DNA from: Planctomicrobium sp.
GTDB taxonomy: Bacteria > Planctomycetota > Planctomycetia > Planctomycetales > Planctomycetaceae
Assembly (NCBI GenBank): GCA_029259835.1
Contig: JAJDEL010000138.1
Coordinates: 1-15,889 of the forward strand
Direction of reading: 5' to 3'
DNA length: 15,889 nt
Each line of letters starts with the position of its first letter. The stretch's first letter is position 1. Made by a program: the position numbers and the translations under genes. Under the pieces are notes generated by a model, which saw only the letters and a list, made by a program, of their open reading frames with translations, had not been told where the DNA came from and did not search any database. Below, piece after piece: positions 6,982 through 14,273 of the stretch.

Positions 6982-7968
6982 TCACGCGAGGCTTTTCTTC
7001 TGTTTGTTCTTGCGCCCCAGATACAAGAACGCACCTGCGATTGCAAAGAGAATCAGGCTGGAGGGTTCCGGAACGGCACTGGTCGTGGCATTGATCCACG
7101 GAACGAACGACGAAACGCGCGTGGAGCCGGAGAGGTCGCCGTAATCGGAATCGAGATCCCCGTCAATCGCTCCATTGAATGAATGGATGCCGACCAATTC
7201 AAATCCGAATCCAAAGTCGACGTAATATCCGCCACCGCTATCACCAGGTGCAATAAGACCTTCCAGATTGAGAGGGGCGCTGCTTCCAAATAGACTGTCA
7301 CCTGCATCGAGTGGATTGTCGAAGTCGTCAATCAATTGATCAGCAAGCCCCACATCGACTGAATTTCCCAGAGCGTCAATCACATTCTCTGCAGCGCGCT
7401 TGGTTCCAGCACCAGAGGTATCTCCCGTAAGTCCTGTGCCTGTTCGCCCAAATCCAACGTGCGTTCCCACCATGCCGACTTCATTCGTCCCAGTATTGAG
7501 TACAGCAGCAGCCACGCCAACGACTTCTCCTACGAGACGCACCAGGGCGATGTCGTCTCCTTTTGCCAGACTGTCGATGAAATTCGTAGAGGTTGGAGCC
7601 GGGAAGATTGCGGCTCCATCGTCGTTTGTGCCGCCAAGCAGAAAATCAAATTGGCTGGCGGCAGTTCCATCGTCGACACAATGACCAGCCGTCAGAACCC
7701 AGCCACTTCCACCGAAATTTCCGATAAAGTTCCCGGAGCAGAGAAAGCCAGGCCAGGTGAGCCGCCCTGTCGCAGGAAATAACGCGGCACCAGCTGTGTA
7801 GAGAGCATCAGCTCGGTCGTGCCGAATCGTGCTGGTCGGTGCGATATCCACCGACGAGATGAGTTCTGCCTGCAAGCTTTGAGTGATCGAGAATACAGCG
7901 ACTGTGAAGAGCAAAGCCTTCGAGACAGAATTGAAATTGCATCTCACCCAACTTGTAGGATGGTTCAT
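6982..7968 (-). CDS. Trypsin-like serine protease with PEP-CTERM anchor
   Basis: A 328-residue secreted chymotrypsin-fold (S1) protease. A signal peptide runs to about residue 34 (ALLFTVAVFSITQSLQA then E). The catalytic triad is visible: His96 in LTAGHC, Asp139 in GDDIALVRL, and Ser244 in PGDSGGGYY. A PEP-CTERM sorting tail closes the protein: VPEP at 299-302, a hydrophobic helix (about 305-318) and a basic end (RKNKQKKSLA). Such tails are recognised by exosortase, so the enzyme is probably held at the cell surface or in the exopolymer; no exosortase gene is visible here. The frame is open to a TTG at 7989, but ATG 7968 is preferred because GAGG lies 6 nt before it and the signal peptide then has normal length. 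Its substrate cannot be told from sequence. The upstream gene, carA, is divergent. Confidence 0.88.
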   Translation of the reverse strand: MNHPTSWVRCNFNSVSKALLFTVAVFSITQSLQAELISSVDIAPTSTIRHDRADALYTAGAALFPATGRLTWPGFLCSGNFIGNFGGSGWVLTAGHCVDDGTAASQFDFLLGGTNDDGAAIFPAPTSTNFIDSLAKGDDIALVRLVGEVVGVAAAVLNTGTNEVGMVGTHVGFGRTGTGLTGDTSGAGTKRAAENVIDALGNSVDVGLADQLIDDFDNPLDAGDSLFGSSAPLNLEGLIAPGDSGGGYYVDFGFGFELVGIHSFNGAIDGDLDSDYGDLSGSTRVSSFVPWINATTSAVPEPSSLILFAIAGAFLYLGRKNKQKKSLA

Positions 7969-7974
7969 ACGATT

Positions 7975-7978
7975 CCTC
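7975..7978 (-). promoter_or_regulatory. Ribosome binding site deciding the protease start
   Basis: On the minus strand the sequence GTGAGG-AATCGT-ATG places GAGG 6 nt before ATG 7968. The alternative in-frame TTG at 7989 lies inside the arm of a hairpin (7989-8011), which argues against its use. Confidence 0.65.
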
Positions 7979-7988
7979 ACATGTTTCA

Positions 7989-8011
7989 AAATTCCCGGTT
8001 GCTGGGAATTT
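7989..8011 (-). promoter_or_regulatory. 8-bp hairpin in the leader of the protease gene
   Basis: AAATTCCC (7989-7996) and GGGAATTT (8004-8011) form a perfect 8-bp inverted repeat with a 7-nt loop, ending about 20 nt upstream of the protease start codon. It could be an operator for a dimeric regulator or an RNA hairpin next to the ribosome site. I cannot tell which. Confidence 0.4.
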
Positions 8012-8294
8012 GCGATTGTGGGTCACTTTTGGAGTATGTGACTGCGAGGAACCTCCTTGTCCGAATATTTATCTCCCTAACGCTCTCCACACGCTAATAA
8101 CACTGAAATGAGAATACAATAGATCGGCTATCGAAAGAGACTTTTGTACGTTCTGGCTCAAAGAAGGGATCACGAGATGAGCTTGGAATCCTTTGATTTC
8201 GGAATTGCGGTTCGAATAGAGCGACTCATCCTTTTCGTTGTGTTCTAAGTCTGGTAAAAAACGCGGCGACACGTTCTCAATAGTGCCTGCAATC

Positions 8295-9428
8295 ATGAAT
8301 CAGACAGCAAAACTCGCTCTTTCAGATGGAACCATCTACACCGGAACGCGATTCGGTGCGGAAGGGGAATACTTTGGTGAGGTGGTGTTTAATACCAGCC
8401 TAACTGGATATCAGGAGATTTTGACCGATCCATCCTACAACGGTCAGATCGTCACGATGACCTATCCGCTGATCGGGAACTATGGAATTAGCAAAGACGA
8501 TGTCGAGAGTTCTCGGCTGGCTTTGCGTGGATTTGTGGTGAAGGAACTTTGCCGCAACCCCAGCAATTTCCGCTCGATTCAGTCACTCGACGATTATCTT
8601 CGCGAGAATAACGTCATCGGAATCGAAGGCATCGACACACGCTCGCTCGTTCGCCGCATCCGGACCGAAGGCGCGATGACCGGCGTTCTCTCGACCGTCG
8701 ATCTTGAAGATGCTTCTCTCATCAAAAAGGCCCAACAAAGCCCAGACATCGTCGGTCAGGATCTCGTGAAAGATGTCATGCCGTCTGAAGTCTCTCAATG
8801 GGATCAGGGACTGCATGAAATTGTGCTTGACCCGGTGACTCCGAGAGTGCCTGCCGAAGAGGGAGGCAAGCCGTATCATGTTGTCGCGATTGATTACGGC
8901 ATGAAGTGGAACATCCCCAGGCACCTCACGCAAATGGGTTGCCGGGTGACAATTGTCCCAGGCACAGCAACGGCGGAAGAGGTACTCGCATTGAATCCGG
9001 ATGGGATATTTCTTTCAAACGGGCCTGGCGATCCGCGCCCGCTTGAATACGCCATCGGGACGATTCAAGAGTTGCTTGGCAAGAAGCCGATCTTCGGAAT
9101 CTGTCTTGGTCACCAGTTACTTGGTCTGGCCCTGGGCGCGGAGATCTTCAAATTGAAATTCGGTCACCGCGGCGCGAATCAACCAGTGTTGAACAAAGAG
9201 ACTGGTCGCGTGGAGATTACTTCGCAAAATCACGGCTTCGCGCTGGATAGTGAATCGCTTCCAGAGAATGCGGAAGTGACACATATCAATCTCAACGACG
9301 AAACTGTCGAAGGGATTCGTCATTCGAAATATCAAGCCTTCGGAGTTCAGTATCACCCGGAAGCCTCTGCCGGTCCGCACGACAGTCATTATCTCTTCGG
9401 TGAATTCCTCAAGCTAATGGCGAATTAG
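8295..9428 (+). CDS. carA: Carbamoyl-phosphate synthase small subunit (glutaminase)
   Basis: A 377-residue protein, the glutamine-hydrolysing subunit that feeds ammonia to CarB for carbamoyl phosphate, the precursor of pyrimidines and arginine. The N-terminal CarA domain shows the family opening (LALSDGTIYTG) and GEVVFNTSLTGYQEILTDPSY. The C-terminal class I amidotransferase domain has the nucleophile Cys270 in FGICLGHQLLGLALG and the His354/Glu356 pair in FGVQYHPEASAGPHDS. These positions are one residue from the E. coli CarA triad as I remember it. ATG 8295 is chosen because it starts just before the conserved first strand; the frame is open to TTG 8238 but that would add 19 unconserved residues. 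No strong Shine-Dalgarno sequence is visible. carB is not adjacent; ndk follows after 94 nt, so the two may be co-transcribed. Confidence 0.97.
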   Translation: MNQTAKLALSDGTIYTGTRFGAEGEYFGEVVFNTSLTGYQEILTDPSYNGQIVTMTYPLIGNYGISKDDVESSRLALRGFVVKELCRNPSNFRSIQSLDDYLRENNVIGIEGIDTRSLVRRIRTEGAMTGVLSTVDLEDASLIKKAQQSPDIVGQDLVKDVMPSEVSQWDQGLHEIVLDPVTPRVPAEEGGKPYHVVAIDYGMKWNIPRHLTQMGCRVTIVPGTATAEEVLALNPDGIFLSNGPGDPRPLEYAIGTIQELLGKKPIFGICLGHQLLGLALGAEIFKLKFGHRGANQPVLNKETGRVEITSQNHGFALDSESLPENAEVTHINLNDETVEGIRHSKYQAFGVQYHPEASAGPHDSHYLFGEFLKLMAN

Positions 9429-9448
9429 AGACTGTTGAAAATCATTTC

Positions 9449-9471
9449 GCCGCACACTTGAAGAGTGCGGC
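9449..9471 (+). promoter_or_regulatory. Hairpin between carA and ndk
   Basis: GCCGCAC (9449-9455) and GTGCGGC (9465-9471) form a 7-bp stem, with CTT/AAG able to pair inside the loop. It is followed by CAAAGC rather than a T-run, so it is not a standard intrinsic terminator. It may stabilise or partly end the carA message, or act as a processing site. Confidence 0.4.
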
Positions 9472-9522
9472 AAAGCAACAATAAATCATTACGATCACAA
9501 ACGTACTTTTGGACTCAAGCAC

Positions 9523-9990
9523 ATGGCACTCGAAAAATCACTGATTCTGTTAAAGCCTGACGCCGTGCAACGACGGCTCTGTGGACAGCTCATCACTCGG
9601 CTCGAAGACAAAGGTCTGAAACTCGTCGCGATGAAAATGTTGCAAGTGACGAAAGAACTCGCCGCGCAGCATTACGAAGAACACGTTGAGAAACCTTTCT
9701 ATCCACTTCTGGAAGAATTCATCACATCCGGTCCGGTCATTGCAATCGTCGTCGAAGGCCCAGAAGCGGTCAGCGTCGTACGCGGCATGATGGGCCAGAC
9801 GAATGGTCGAGAGTCCGCTCCCGGAACCATTCGTGGTGACTTTGGACTCTCCCGACAGGTGAATCTCATGCACGGCAGCGACAGCCTCGAAGCCGCCGAA
9901 CGCGAAATGGGAATCTACTTTAAGCCAGAAGATATTCTTTCTTACAAGTCTTCACTCGACGAATGGGTCTGTGCGAGCGACGAACTTTAG
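9523..9990 (+). CDS. ndk: Nucleoside diphosphate kinase
   Basis: A 155-residue cytosolic enzyme that transfers the terminal phosphate of a nucleoside triphosphate to a nucleoside diphosphate and so balances the NTP and dNTP pools. The sequence has the family opening SLILLKPDAVQRRLCGQLI with Lys11, the YEEHVEKPFYPLL helix (about 51-63), GPVIAIVVEGPEAV, and the active site NLMHGSDS with the phosphorylated His117. The C-terminus (EDILSYKSSLDEWVCASDEL) extends a little past the usual end, giving a protein slightly longer than the roughly 140-150 residues typical of bacterial Ndk. The ATG at 9523 fits the conserved N-terminus; no clear Shine-Dalgarno sequence precedes it. It lies 94 nt downstream of carA and is followed by a strong terminator. 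Confidence 0.97.
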   Translation: MALEKSLILLKPDAVQRRLCGQLITRLEDKGLKLVAMKMLQVTKELAAQHYEEHVEKPFYPLLEEFITSGPVIAIVVEGPEAVSVVRGMMGQTNGRESAPGTIRGDFGLSRQVNLMHGSDSLEAAEREMGIYFKPEDILSYKSSLDEWVCASDEL

Positions 9991-10016
9991 GTCAGCTTTC
10001 TCCTTGAATTTAAAAC

Positions 10017-10050
10017 AAAAAGAGCCTCGGAATCTCCGAGGCTCTTTTTT
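10017..10050. terminator. Strong bidirectional intrinsic terminator
   Basis: The stem AGAGCCTCGG (10021-10030) pairs with CCGAGGCTCT (10036-10045) around the loop AATCT. A-residues precede it (10017-10021) and six T-residues follow (10045-10050), so it works in both directions. It lies between ndk on the plus strand and the convergent 102-aa gene on the minus strand, and ends both. Confidence 0.93.
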
Positions 10051-10069
10051 GATATCTGATCATATGGAT

Positions 10070-10378
10070 TTAAGCTGCGGTAGACGCTTCAAGTTCTTCT
10101 AGCGAGAGGCGGGTCGTGATTTTCACTTTCAAGTGGCGTTCCCCACGAGCGTTGTAGAAGTAGACGGTATTCTGATCCGCGGCCCAAATTGCGGCGAGGC
10201 GGAGACTTCTAGGGCCTCGCAAGTTGTATTCAATTGCACAAACTCTTTCTTTTGAACGCAGGGAATTGCAGTGAGTTTGAAACTGCTCTGCCAGAAGATT
10301 CTCAGACTCACAAAGGGTCTGGTGTACGAAGCTGTGGAGTTCATCGAAAGATTCAACGGCACGATCGATTTCCTGCAT
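10070..10378 (-). CDS. Conserved-looking 102-aa protein of unknown function
   Basis: A 102-residue soluble protein with no signal peptide or membrane helix. The first half (about 1-50) reads as helices, starting MQEIDRAVESFDELHSFVHQ. The second half looks like a small beta domain: RGPRSLRLAAIWAADQNTVY, then FYNARGERHLKVKITTRL. I do not recognise a named domain and assign no function. The ATG at 10378 was chosen because AGGCGAGG lies directly before it and because the open frame upstream, to 10576, encodes an Arg/Ser-rich sequence without protein-like character. The gene shares a bidirectional terminator with ndk and points away from the Tad genes. A possible 25-codon ORF lies 59 nt upstream on the same strand. 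Confidence 0.75.
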   Translation of the reverse strand: MQEIDRAVESFDELHSFVHQTLCESENLLAEQFQTHCNSLRSKERVCAIEYNLRGPRSLRLAAIWAADQNTVYFYNARGERHLKVKITTRLSLEELEASTAA

Positions 10379-10896
10379 AATCCTCGCCTGTATTATTGAG
10401 CACTTATGTGTGCCCGCGGGTAAGGATATCTCTTTCCTCACAGGTTGATCCCGCGAGGCAGAATGCGACACCGTTCTCCGAGGGTGATATAACAACTCTG
10501 TCCGGCATAGGTCATCGGCTCTTCCCCCTCTGCGGCTTCGGATTCGCTTCGCTCTCTGGACTATTCGGTGTCTCAAGAATGACTGAACTGATCGTCACAG
10601 GTGGATCGCCTACGGTAATTCGTCTCTGTCCTCAGAATTCTATTTCAGACGAGATCACTCAATCGGGACAGATTGTGACGAAAATTCTGGACGTTGCAGC
10701 AATGTCACGGTTTGATTCACGCTGTTTTTGAGGAACAGCAAGCAGAATCGACCGTTACAGGTGACAATTGGATCAGTAGAAATGTGAGTTTCAGGCAACA
10801 TAGGCGACCTGTTCCGTAAACATGTCGTAGTGTTGCATCATGGATCGTTGTTTAAGCAGCGATCTTGAATTATTTCGTGAGATTTGGAAGAGAAAT
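10379..10896. other. Divergent intergenic region upstream of the Tad locus
   Basis: This 518-nt spacer separates the minus-strand 102-aa gene from the plus-strand Tad genes. It contains the possible 25-codon ORF and a CCCGCGGG palindrome at 10413-10420, and otherwise nothing I can assign. I looked here for a Flp pilin, which often precedes cpaA, and found none on either strand. A promoter for the Tad operon should lie in the last 200 nt, but no clear hexamer pair is visible. Confidence 0.45.
10438..10515 (-). CDS. Possible 25-aa small ORF or leader peptide
   Basis: A short reading frame, ATG 10515 to TGA 10438, encodes a 25-residue peptide beginning MTYAGQSCYITLGERC and ending in RILPRGINL. 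It has a good ribosome site for its size: AGGGGG 8 nt before the ATG on the minus strand. It lies 59 nt upstream of the 102-aa gene and could be a leader peptide, a separate small protein, or chance. The composition (two Cys, alternating hydrophobic and polar residues) is more protein-like than the other frames of this spacer. I know of no matching family. Confidence 0.35.
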   Translation of the reverse strand: MTYAGQSCYITLGERCRILPRGINL

Positions 10897-11514
10897 ATGA
10901 CTCCAGGTTCCATCATCCTCGTTGTTGCTGTCAGCATTTTTACTGTTGCCGCAATGGTTTGGGATGTTCGATTTAAAAAGATTCCAAACAAACTGACTAT
11001 CCCGATGTTTTTCGCGGGGTGGGTTTTTCAGATTGCAATGTCTGTAATGTATGGCTGGGAACATCTCGGTTCGGCTGCGTTAGGATTTCTGGTTGGCTTC
11101 GGCGTTTTGTTTGTGCTTTGGTTCATCGGTGGCGGTGGCGGTGGGGATGTCAAACTGATGGGCGCGTTAAGTGTCTGGCTCGGTTTTCGACTCACGCTTT
11201 GGGTGATGCTCGTGAGCACTATCATTGTTTTAGCTGTAACAATCTTTGTCATGCTCTGGAGCCTGAGTTCCAAAGGACTTAAGCGAACGAAAAAGCAATA
11301 CCTTGGAACTGGAAAGACCACTTCCGGGAAGAAGCCCGTTCGAGAAACTACAGACGACAAGTTGAAGCGACGAGTGATGACCTATGCCGGACCGGTCGGC
11401 TTGGCAACATGGCTCGTACTGGCCTGGACCTATCCACAGTTCACTCCAGACGCCGGTGCCGATGAAGTGTCACCACCAGAGGCGGTGACACAACCTGTCG
11501 AGGGTGAGAAATAA
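10897..11514 (+). CDS. cpaA: Tad/Flp prepilin peptidase (CpaA/TadV, A24 family)
   Basis: A 205-residue inner-membrane aspartic protease that cuts the leader from Flp pilin and from TadE/TadF-type pseudopilins. The two catalytic aspartates are visible: Asp23 in WDVRFKKIPN and Asp84 in the GxGD motif, here GGGGGGDVKLMGAL with six glycines. At least five hydrophobic segments alternate with loops. A basic loop (about 135-167, rich in K, R, T) precedes the last membrane segment (AGPVGLATWLVLAW). The C-terminal tail is acidic and rich in P, E and V. ATG 10897 is preferred over ATG 10840 because GGAAGAG precedes it and because the added 19 residues would put a charged stretch before the first membrane helix. 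Its stop codon overlaps the tadE start by 1 nt. Confidence 0.9.
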   Translation: MTPGSIILVVAVSIFTVAAMVWDVRFKKIPNKLTIPMFFAGWVFQIAMSVMYGWEHLGSAALGFLVGFGVLFVLWFIGGGGGGDVKLMGALSVWLGFRLTLWVMLVSTIIVLAVTIFVMLWSLSSKGLKRTKKQYLGTGKTTSGKKPVRETTDDKLKRRVMTYAGPVGLATWLVLAWTYPQFTPDAGADEVSPPEAVTQPVEGEK

Positions 11515-11930
11515 TGCGTCGCATGGAACATCAATTGGTTCGCACGCAGCCTCAGCGGAAAGGTTTCGTCAGTCTCGAAGTGATTCTTGTACTGCCGATG
11601 TTCATGCTGTTGTTGTTGGGACTGTGCGAGTTCTCGTTATTAATGTCTGCCCGCGGAACGGTCGTTGATGCCGCTCGTGCAGGCGCCAGATACGCAACTT
11701 TACATGGTGTAAATAATGAAGAGGTCGGCGACGAAGTTCGACGTTCATTAAGTGGTCCACTCGGAAAATATGCCAGAGTCGATTCACGAATTGGCGAGTA
11801 TTCCGGAGACGAGGTTCTAGTGCGGGTACGTGTGCCAATGGCTGCTGCCTCTCCCGATTTGTTGTGGCCTGTTGGTTACAGCATTCGGAACCGAGAACTC
11901 GTCGCCGAAGCAAGAATGCTCAAAGAGTAA
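11514..11930 (+). CDS. tadE: TadE-like pilus assembly pseudopilin
   Basis: A 138-residue protein with the TadE signature: a short basic N-terminus, then RKGFVSLEVILVLPMFMLLL (about 15-34), in which a glycine is followed by a hydrophobic helix containing a Glu five residues on, as in prepilin-like cleavage sites. The helix ends in GLCEF, and ARGTVVDAARAGARYA follows, both typical of TadE proteins. The remaining 80 residues form the exported domain. It should be processed by the CpaA peptidase encoded just upstream and take part in Tad pilus assembly. The start overlaps the cpaA stop by 1 nt (TAATG), with GAGGGTGAG as ribosome site, so the two are translationally coupled. Confidence 0.88.
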   Translation: MRRMEHQLVRTQPQRKGFVSLEVILVLPMFMLLLLGLCEFSLLMSARGTVVDAARAGARYATLHGVNNEEVGDEVRRSLSGPLGKYARVDSRIGEYSGDEVLVRVRVPMAAASPDLLWPVGYSIRNRELVAEARMLKE

Positions 11931-11986
11931 ATAGTAAACAGACAAAAATCATTCCATTTGGAAATCTGAATAGCGGAGAATGACCA

Positions 11987-13006
11987 GTGAAACGTTTGTC
12001 ACCAGCCTTGTTAACAATGGTAATGCTCGGAGTCGTCGGACTCTTGGTTGCGATGTACTTTGCCAAAAGCATGTTCGCGACAGAGGAACCTGTGGATCCA
12101 GATCCGATTCGAAACATTCCGATGGCACTCACAGATTTGCCCACCGGGACAAAGATTACGGCAGAACACATCGGGACCGGTCGCGCTCGAAGTTCGACTG
12201 TGACGCCAGACACGGTGATTTCCGAACGGATTCTGGTAGGCCGAATTGTGAAAGAACCGATTTCGGCAGCCAAGCCGATTTCTTCGTCATCGCTTTATCC
12301 TCCTAACGAAGGTCCGCCACTTGATCTCGCCGCTGGAACGCGAGCTGTCACTGTGAACTTTAGCGGATCATCTTCAGGAACGATTCGCCTTCTCAAAGCT
12401 GGTCAGTACGTTGATGTCTTGTTCACTCCCAGTGAACTGCCGGATTTCGATGAATCTGGCGGACTGATCCTGACACTCTTCAGAGGCGTCAAAATTATCG
12501 CCCTCAACGGTGTGACTATGGGCGGGGCCGTCGGAACTCGTGGCGGAGAGCGTGTGACACTTGAACTGACACCAGAACAAGCAAACATCCTGCTGCTTGC
12601 CAAGAGTAAAGGTGACCTTGATTTGACATACACCGGAGAAGGCAAAGGAGACGGAGTCGTCGGTGTCGACAATGAAAACCGCGCGACGCTCAATCAAATC
12701 CTCGGCTTAACACCACCTGCCGATCCTGAAAAAGAAACCGCTTTCACGACAGAAGTTTACCCCGGCAGCAGCCGTCAGGTTCAATCGTTCGTTGATGGAA
12801 AAATGACAGACCGCTTTTTCATCGAACGGCAAGATTACAACATGGATAATAACCGCCGAGGGAGTTCACCATCGCGAGCACAAGGAGGTCCGAATTCAGG
12901 CACTCAGTCGAGACGACCGAGTGCAAACTCGAATCAGCAGCCATCGAATGGAAACTCCGCAAGCCCTGCCGAAGCAAGACAGCCGGAACCACAGCGAACA
13001 TTTTGA
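11987..13006 (+). CDS. cpaB: Flp pilus assembly protein CpaB/RcpC
   Basis: A 339-residue protein with one N-terminal membrane anchor (about 7-26) and a periplasmic body. A SAF-like domain (about 43-110, IPMALTDLPTGTKITAEHI) is followed by the RcpC/CpaB domain (about 113-235, starting LDLAAGTRAVTVNF and including LKAGQYVDVLFT). These proteins work with the outer-membrane secretin of the Tad machine. The last 60 residues are low-complexity, rich in S, N, Q, P and R, and probably disordered; this tail is longer than I expect for the family. The start is GTG 11987, supported by GGAG 8 nt upstream and by the membrane anchor following directly. It lies 56 nt after tadE. No secretin gene follows, which is unusual. 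Confidence 0.9.
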   Translation: MKRLSPALLTMVMLGVVGLLVAMYFAKSMFATEEPVDPDPIRNIPMALTDLPTGTKITAEHIGTGRARSSTVTPDTVISERILVGRIVKEPISAAKPISSSSLYPPNEGPPLDLAAGTRAVTVNFSGSSSGTIRLLKAGQYVDVLFTPSELPDFDESGGLILTLFRGVKIIALNGVTMGGAVGTRGGERVTLELTPEQANILLLAKSKGDLDLTYTGEGKGDGVVGVDNENRATLNQILGLTPPADPEKETAFTTEVYPGSSRQVQSFVDGKMTDRFFIERQDYNMDNNRRGSSPSRAQGGPNSGTQSRRPSANSNQQPSNGNSASPAEARQPEPQRTF

Positions 13007-13057
13007 AGCTCATGCTTTGATTCTCATTGAAATTGACAAATCTCGTCTTGAACAGCC

Positions 13058-14233
13058 ATGCAGACCCGAAACCAACAATCTGATTCCCGTAGCAGACGCG
13101 GCAGCTTACTGCCTGCGATTGCGGTGGCGATATTGGTTGCCGGAGGGACGGTTGCACTCGTCATGGATCAACTCTGGCTCTCTCTCGCACAACGAGAACT
13201 CCAGACAGCCGCGAATGCCGCGGCGCTGGCGGCTGGTCAAGAAATGGCGGACGAAGAATTACTGAAACTCGAATTCGATTCGTCCGTTCGAGCAGCTGCC
13301 ATTCGTGAAGTCGCCTACGACGTCGCGACATCAAACCCGGCTGCCGGAAAAAAAGTCGCCGTCAATACCGAGCCTCATCAAGATGTTCGCTTTGGTCGCC
13401 CAGTCATGGACTCTTTAACTGGGCAAGTCACATTCATTGAAACTGACCATTCTCCTTCTTCCGTGATCGTGAACGCCCACTGCAATCGCCAGAATGGGAA
13501 TGCAGTCTCGTTATTTATGCCCTACCTGACTGGGCAACAGACCGGAAATGTCTCGGCCTTTGCGGAAGCTTCAGTGAGTAATCAAATCGCCGCCGTGAGG
13601 CCTTTGGAACACTCAAACGTTCCTGCCTGGCCGATTGCAATTCTCGAATCCGATGGCGGTGATAACGACGACTGGTCGACAACTGTTGAGCTACGAGAAG
13701 GCTCCGACGATTTGAGTTGGAACCACAAGCAGAAACGACTGTCGAACACTTCGGACGGAATACCGGAAATGACTTTGCGGACTGGAACAAGAGATGTTGC
13801 TGGAAACGTTTGCATTGCAGATCTTGGATCAGACCTACATGACTACAGACTGAGCAAGCAGTTTCGAAATGGCTGGTCCTGGGAGAACCTTCAGGAATTC
13901 GGCAGCGAATTGAGCTTTGAGCAAGGTGCGTTAGAACTCAAAAGTTCTGCCGATTTCTTTGGGATGCCATATGAAGAACTCAAAAAGCAAATCGGTCAAA
14001 CCCGGATCGTAATGCTTTATCTACGACTCGACGCATTTGACCCTGTCGAAGCTCACAAAATTACAGCGACGCGTTTCGTTGCTGTTCGGCTCTTAGAAGT
14101 GAGATCCACTGGTGACGAAATTGAATTGGTCGTTCAACCTACCGTCGTTACAACACGAACCGCAGTTCTTGGCGAATCTCAATCAGAGACACCGAAAAAT
14201 CCGTACATTTATCGACTGGCATTAACGCAGTAA
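13058..14233 (+). CDS. TadG-like pilus assembly protein
   Basis: A 391-residue protein whose N-terminus matches the TadG N-terminal (Tad) domain: SRRGSLLPAIAVAILVAG, a membrane helix at about 16-36, then WLSLAQRELQTAANAAALAAG, the helix with the conserved TAANAAALAAG pattern. The rest (about 70-391) is an exported domain with beta-rich character and no von Willebrand A motif that I can see, unlike some longer TadG proteins. It is probably a minor pilus-associated component held in the membrane. The ATG at 13058 precedes the basic N-terminus; the ribosome site is weak. It lies 51 nt after cpaB and 40 nt before cpaF, in the place where a secretin or CpaE gene is often found in other Tad loci. 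Confidence 0.8.
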   Translation: MQTRNQQSDSRSRRGSLLPAIAVAILVAGGTVALVMDQLWLSLAQRELQTAANAAALAAGQEMADEELLKLEFDSSVRAAAIREVAYDVATSNPAAGKKVAVNTEPHQDVRFGRPVMDSLTGQVTFIETDHSPSSVIVNAHCNRQNGNAVSLFMPYLTGQQTGNVSAFAEASVSNQIAAVRPLEHSNVPAWPIAILESDGGDNDDWSTTVELREGSDDLSWNHKQKRLSNTSDGIPEMTLRTGTRDVAGNVCIADLGSDLHDYRLSKQFRNGWSWENLQEFGSELSFEQGALELKSSADFFGMPYEELKKQIGQTRIVMLYLRLDAFDPVEAHKITATRFVAVRLLEVRSTGDEIELVVQPTVVTTRTAVLGESQSETPKNPYIYRLALTQ

Positions 14234-14259
14234 ATGAAAACTCACCGACTTGGTGCGTA

Positions 14260-14267
14260 GAGAGGAA
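14260..14267 (+). promoter_or_regulatory. Ribosome binding site deciding the cpaF start
   Basis: A purine-rich AGAGAGGAAG stretch centred here lies about 7-8 nt before ATG 14274. The in-frame TTG at 14250 would put this stretch inside the coding region, so ATG 14274 is preferred. Confidence 0.55.
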
Positions 14268-14273
14268 GAAGAG

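Larger units (their letters stand above)
7969..8294. other. Divergent intergenic region between the protease gene and carA
   Basis: This 326-nt spacer must contain two outward promoters. Apart from the hairpin at 7989-8011 I see no clear regulatory site, no gene, and no recognisable pyrimidine riboswitch or attenuator in front of carA. A TACAAT at about 8114-8119 could be a -10 box facing carA, but no good -35 lies at the right distance. Confidence 0.45.

Noticed and set aside
6863..7144. 93-codon plus-strand frame overlapping the 3' end of the protease gene
   Set aside because: It runs antisense to the conserved PEP-CTERM end and through the inverted repeats; no ribosome site.
8097..8125. 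TACAAT as -10 box of a carA promoter
   Set aside because: No acceptable -35 hexamer is found 16-18 nt upstream, so I mention it only inside the spacer entry.
8069..8296. 75-codon minus-strand frame in the spacer before carA
   Set aside because: It ends against the carA start, has no good ribosome site, and shows no recognisable sequence pattern.
10379..10576. N-terminal extension of the 102-aa gene by 66 codons
   Set aside because: The extension is Arg/Ser-rich without a recognisable fold, and a ribosome site sits directly before the internal ATG at 10378.
10396..10731. Open frame of 111 codons on the plus strand in the spacer before the Tad genes
   Set aside because: It runs antisense to the 102-aa gene's leader, has no ribosome site, and its composition (scattered Cys, Ser, Pro) is not protein-like.
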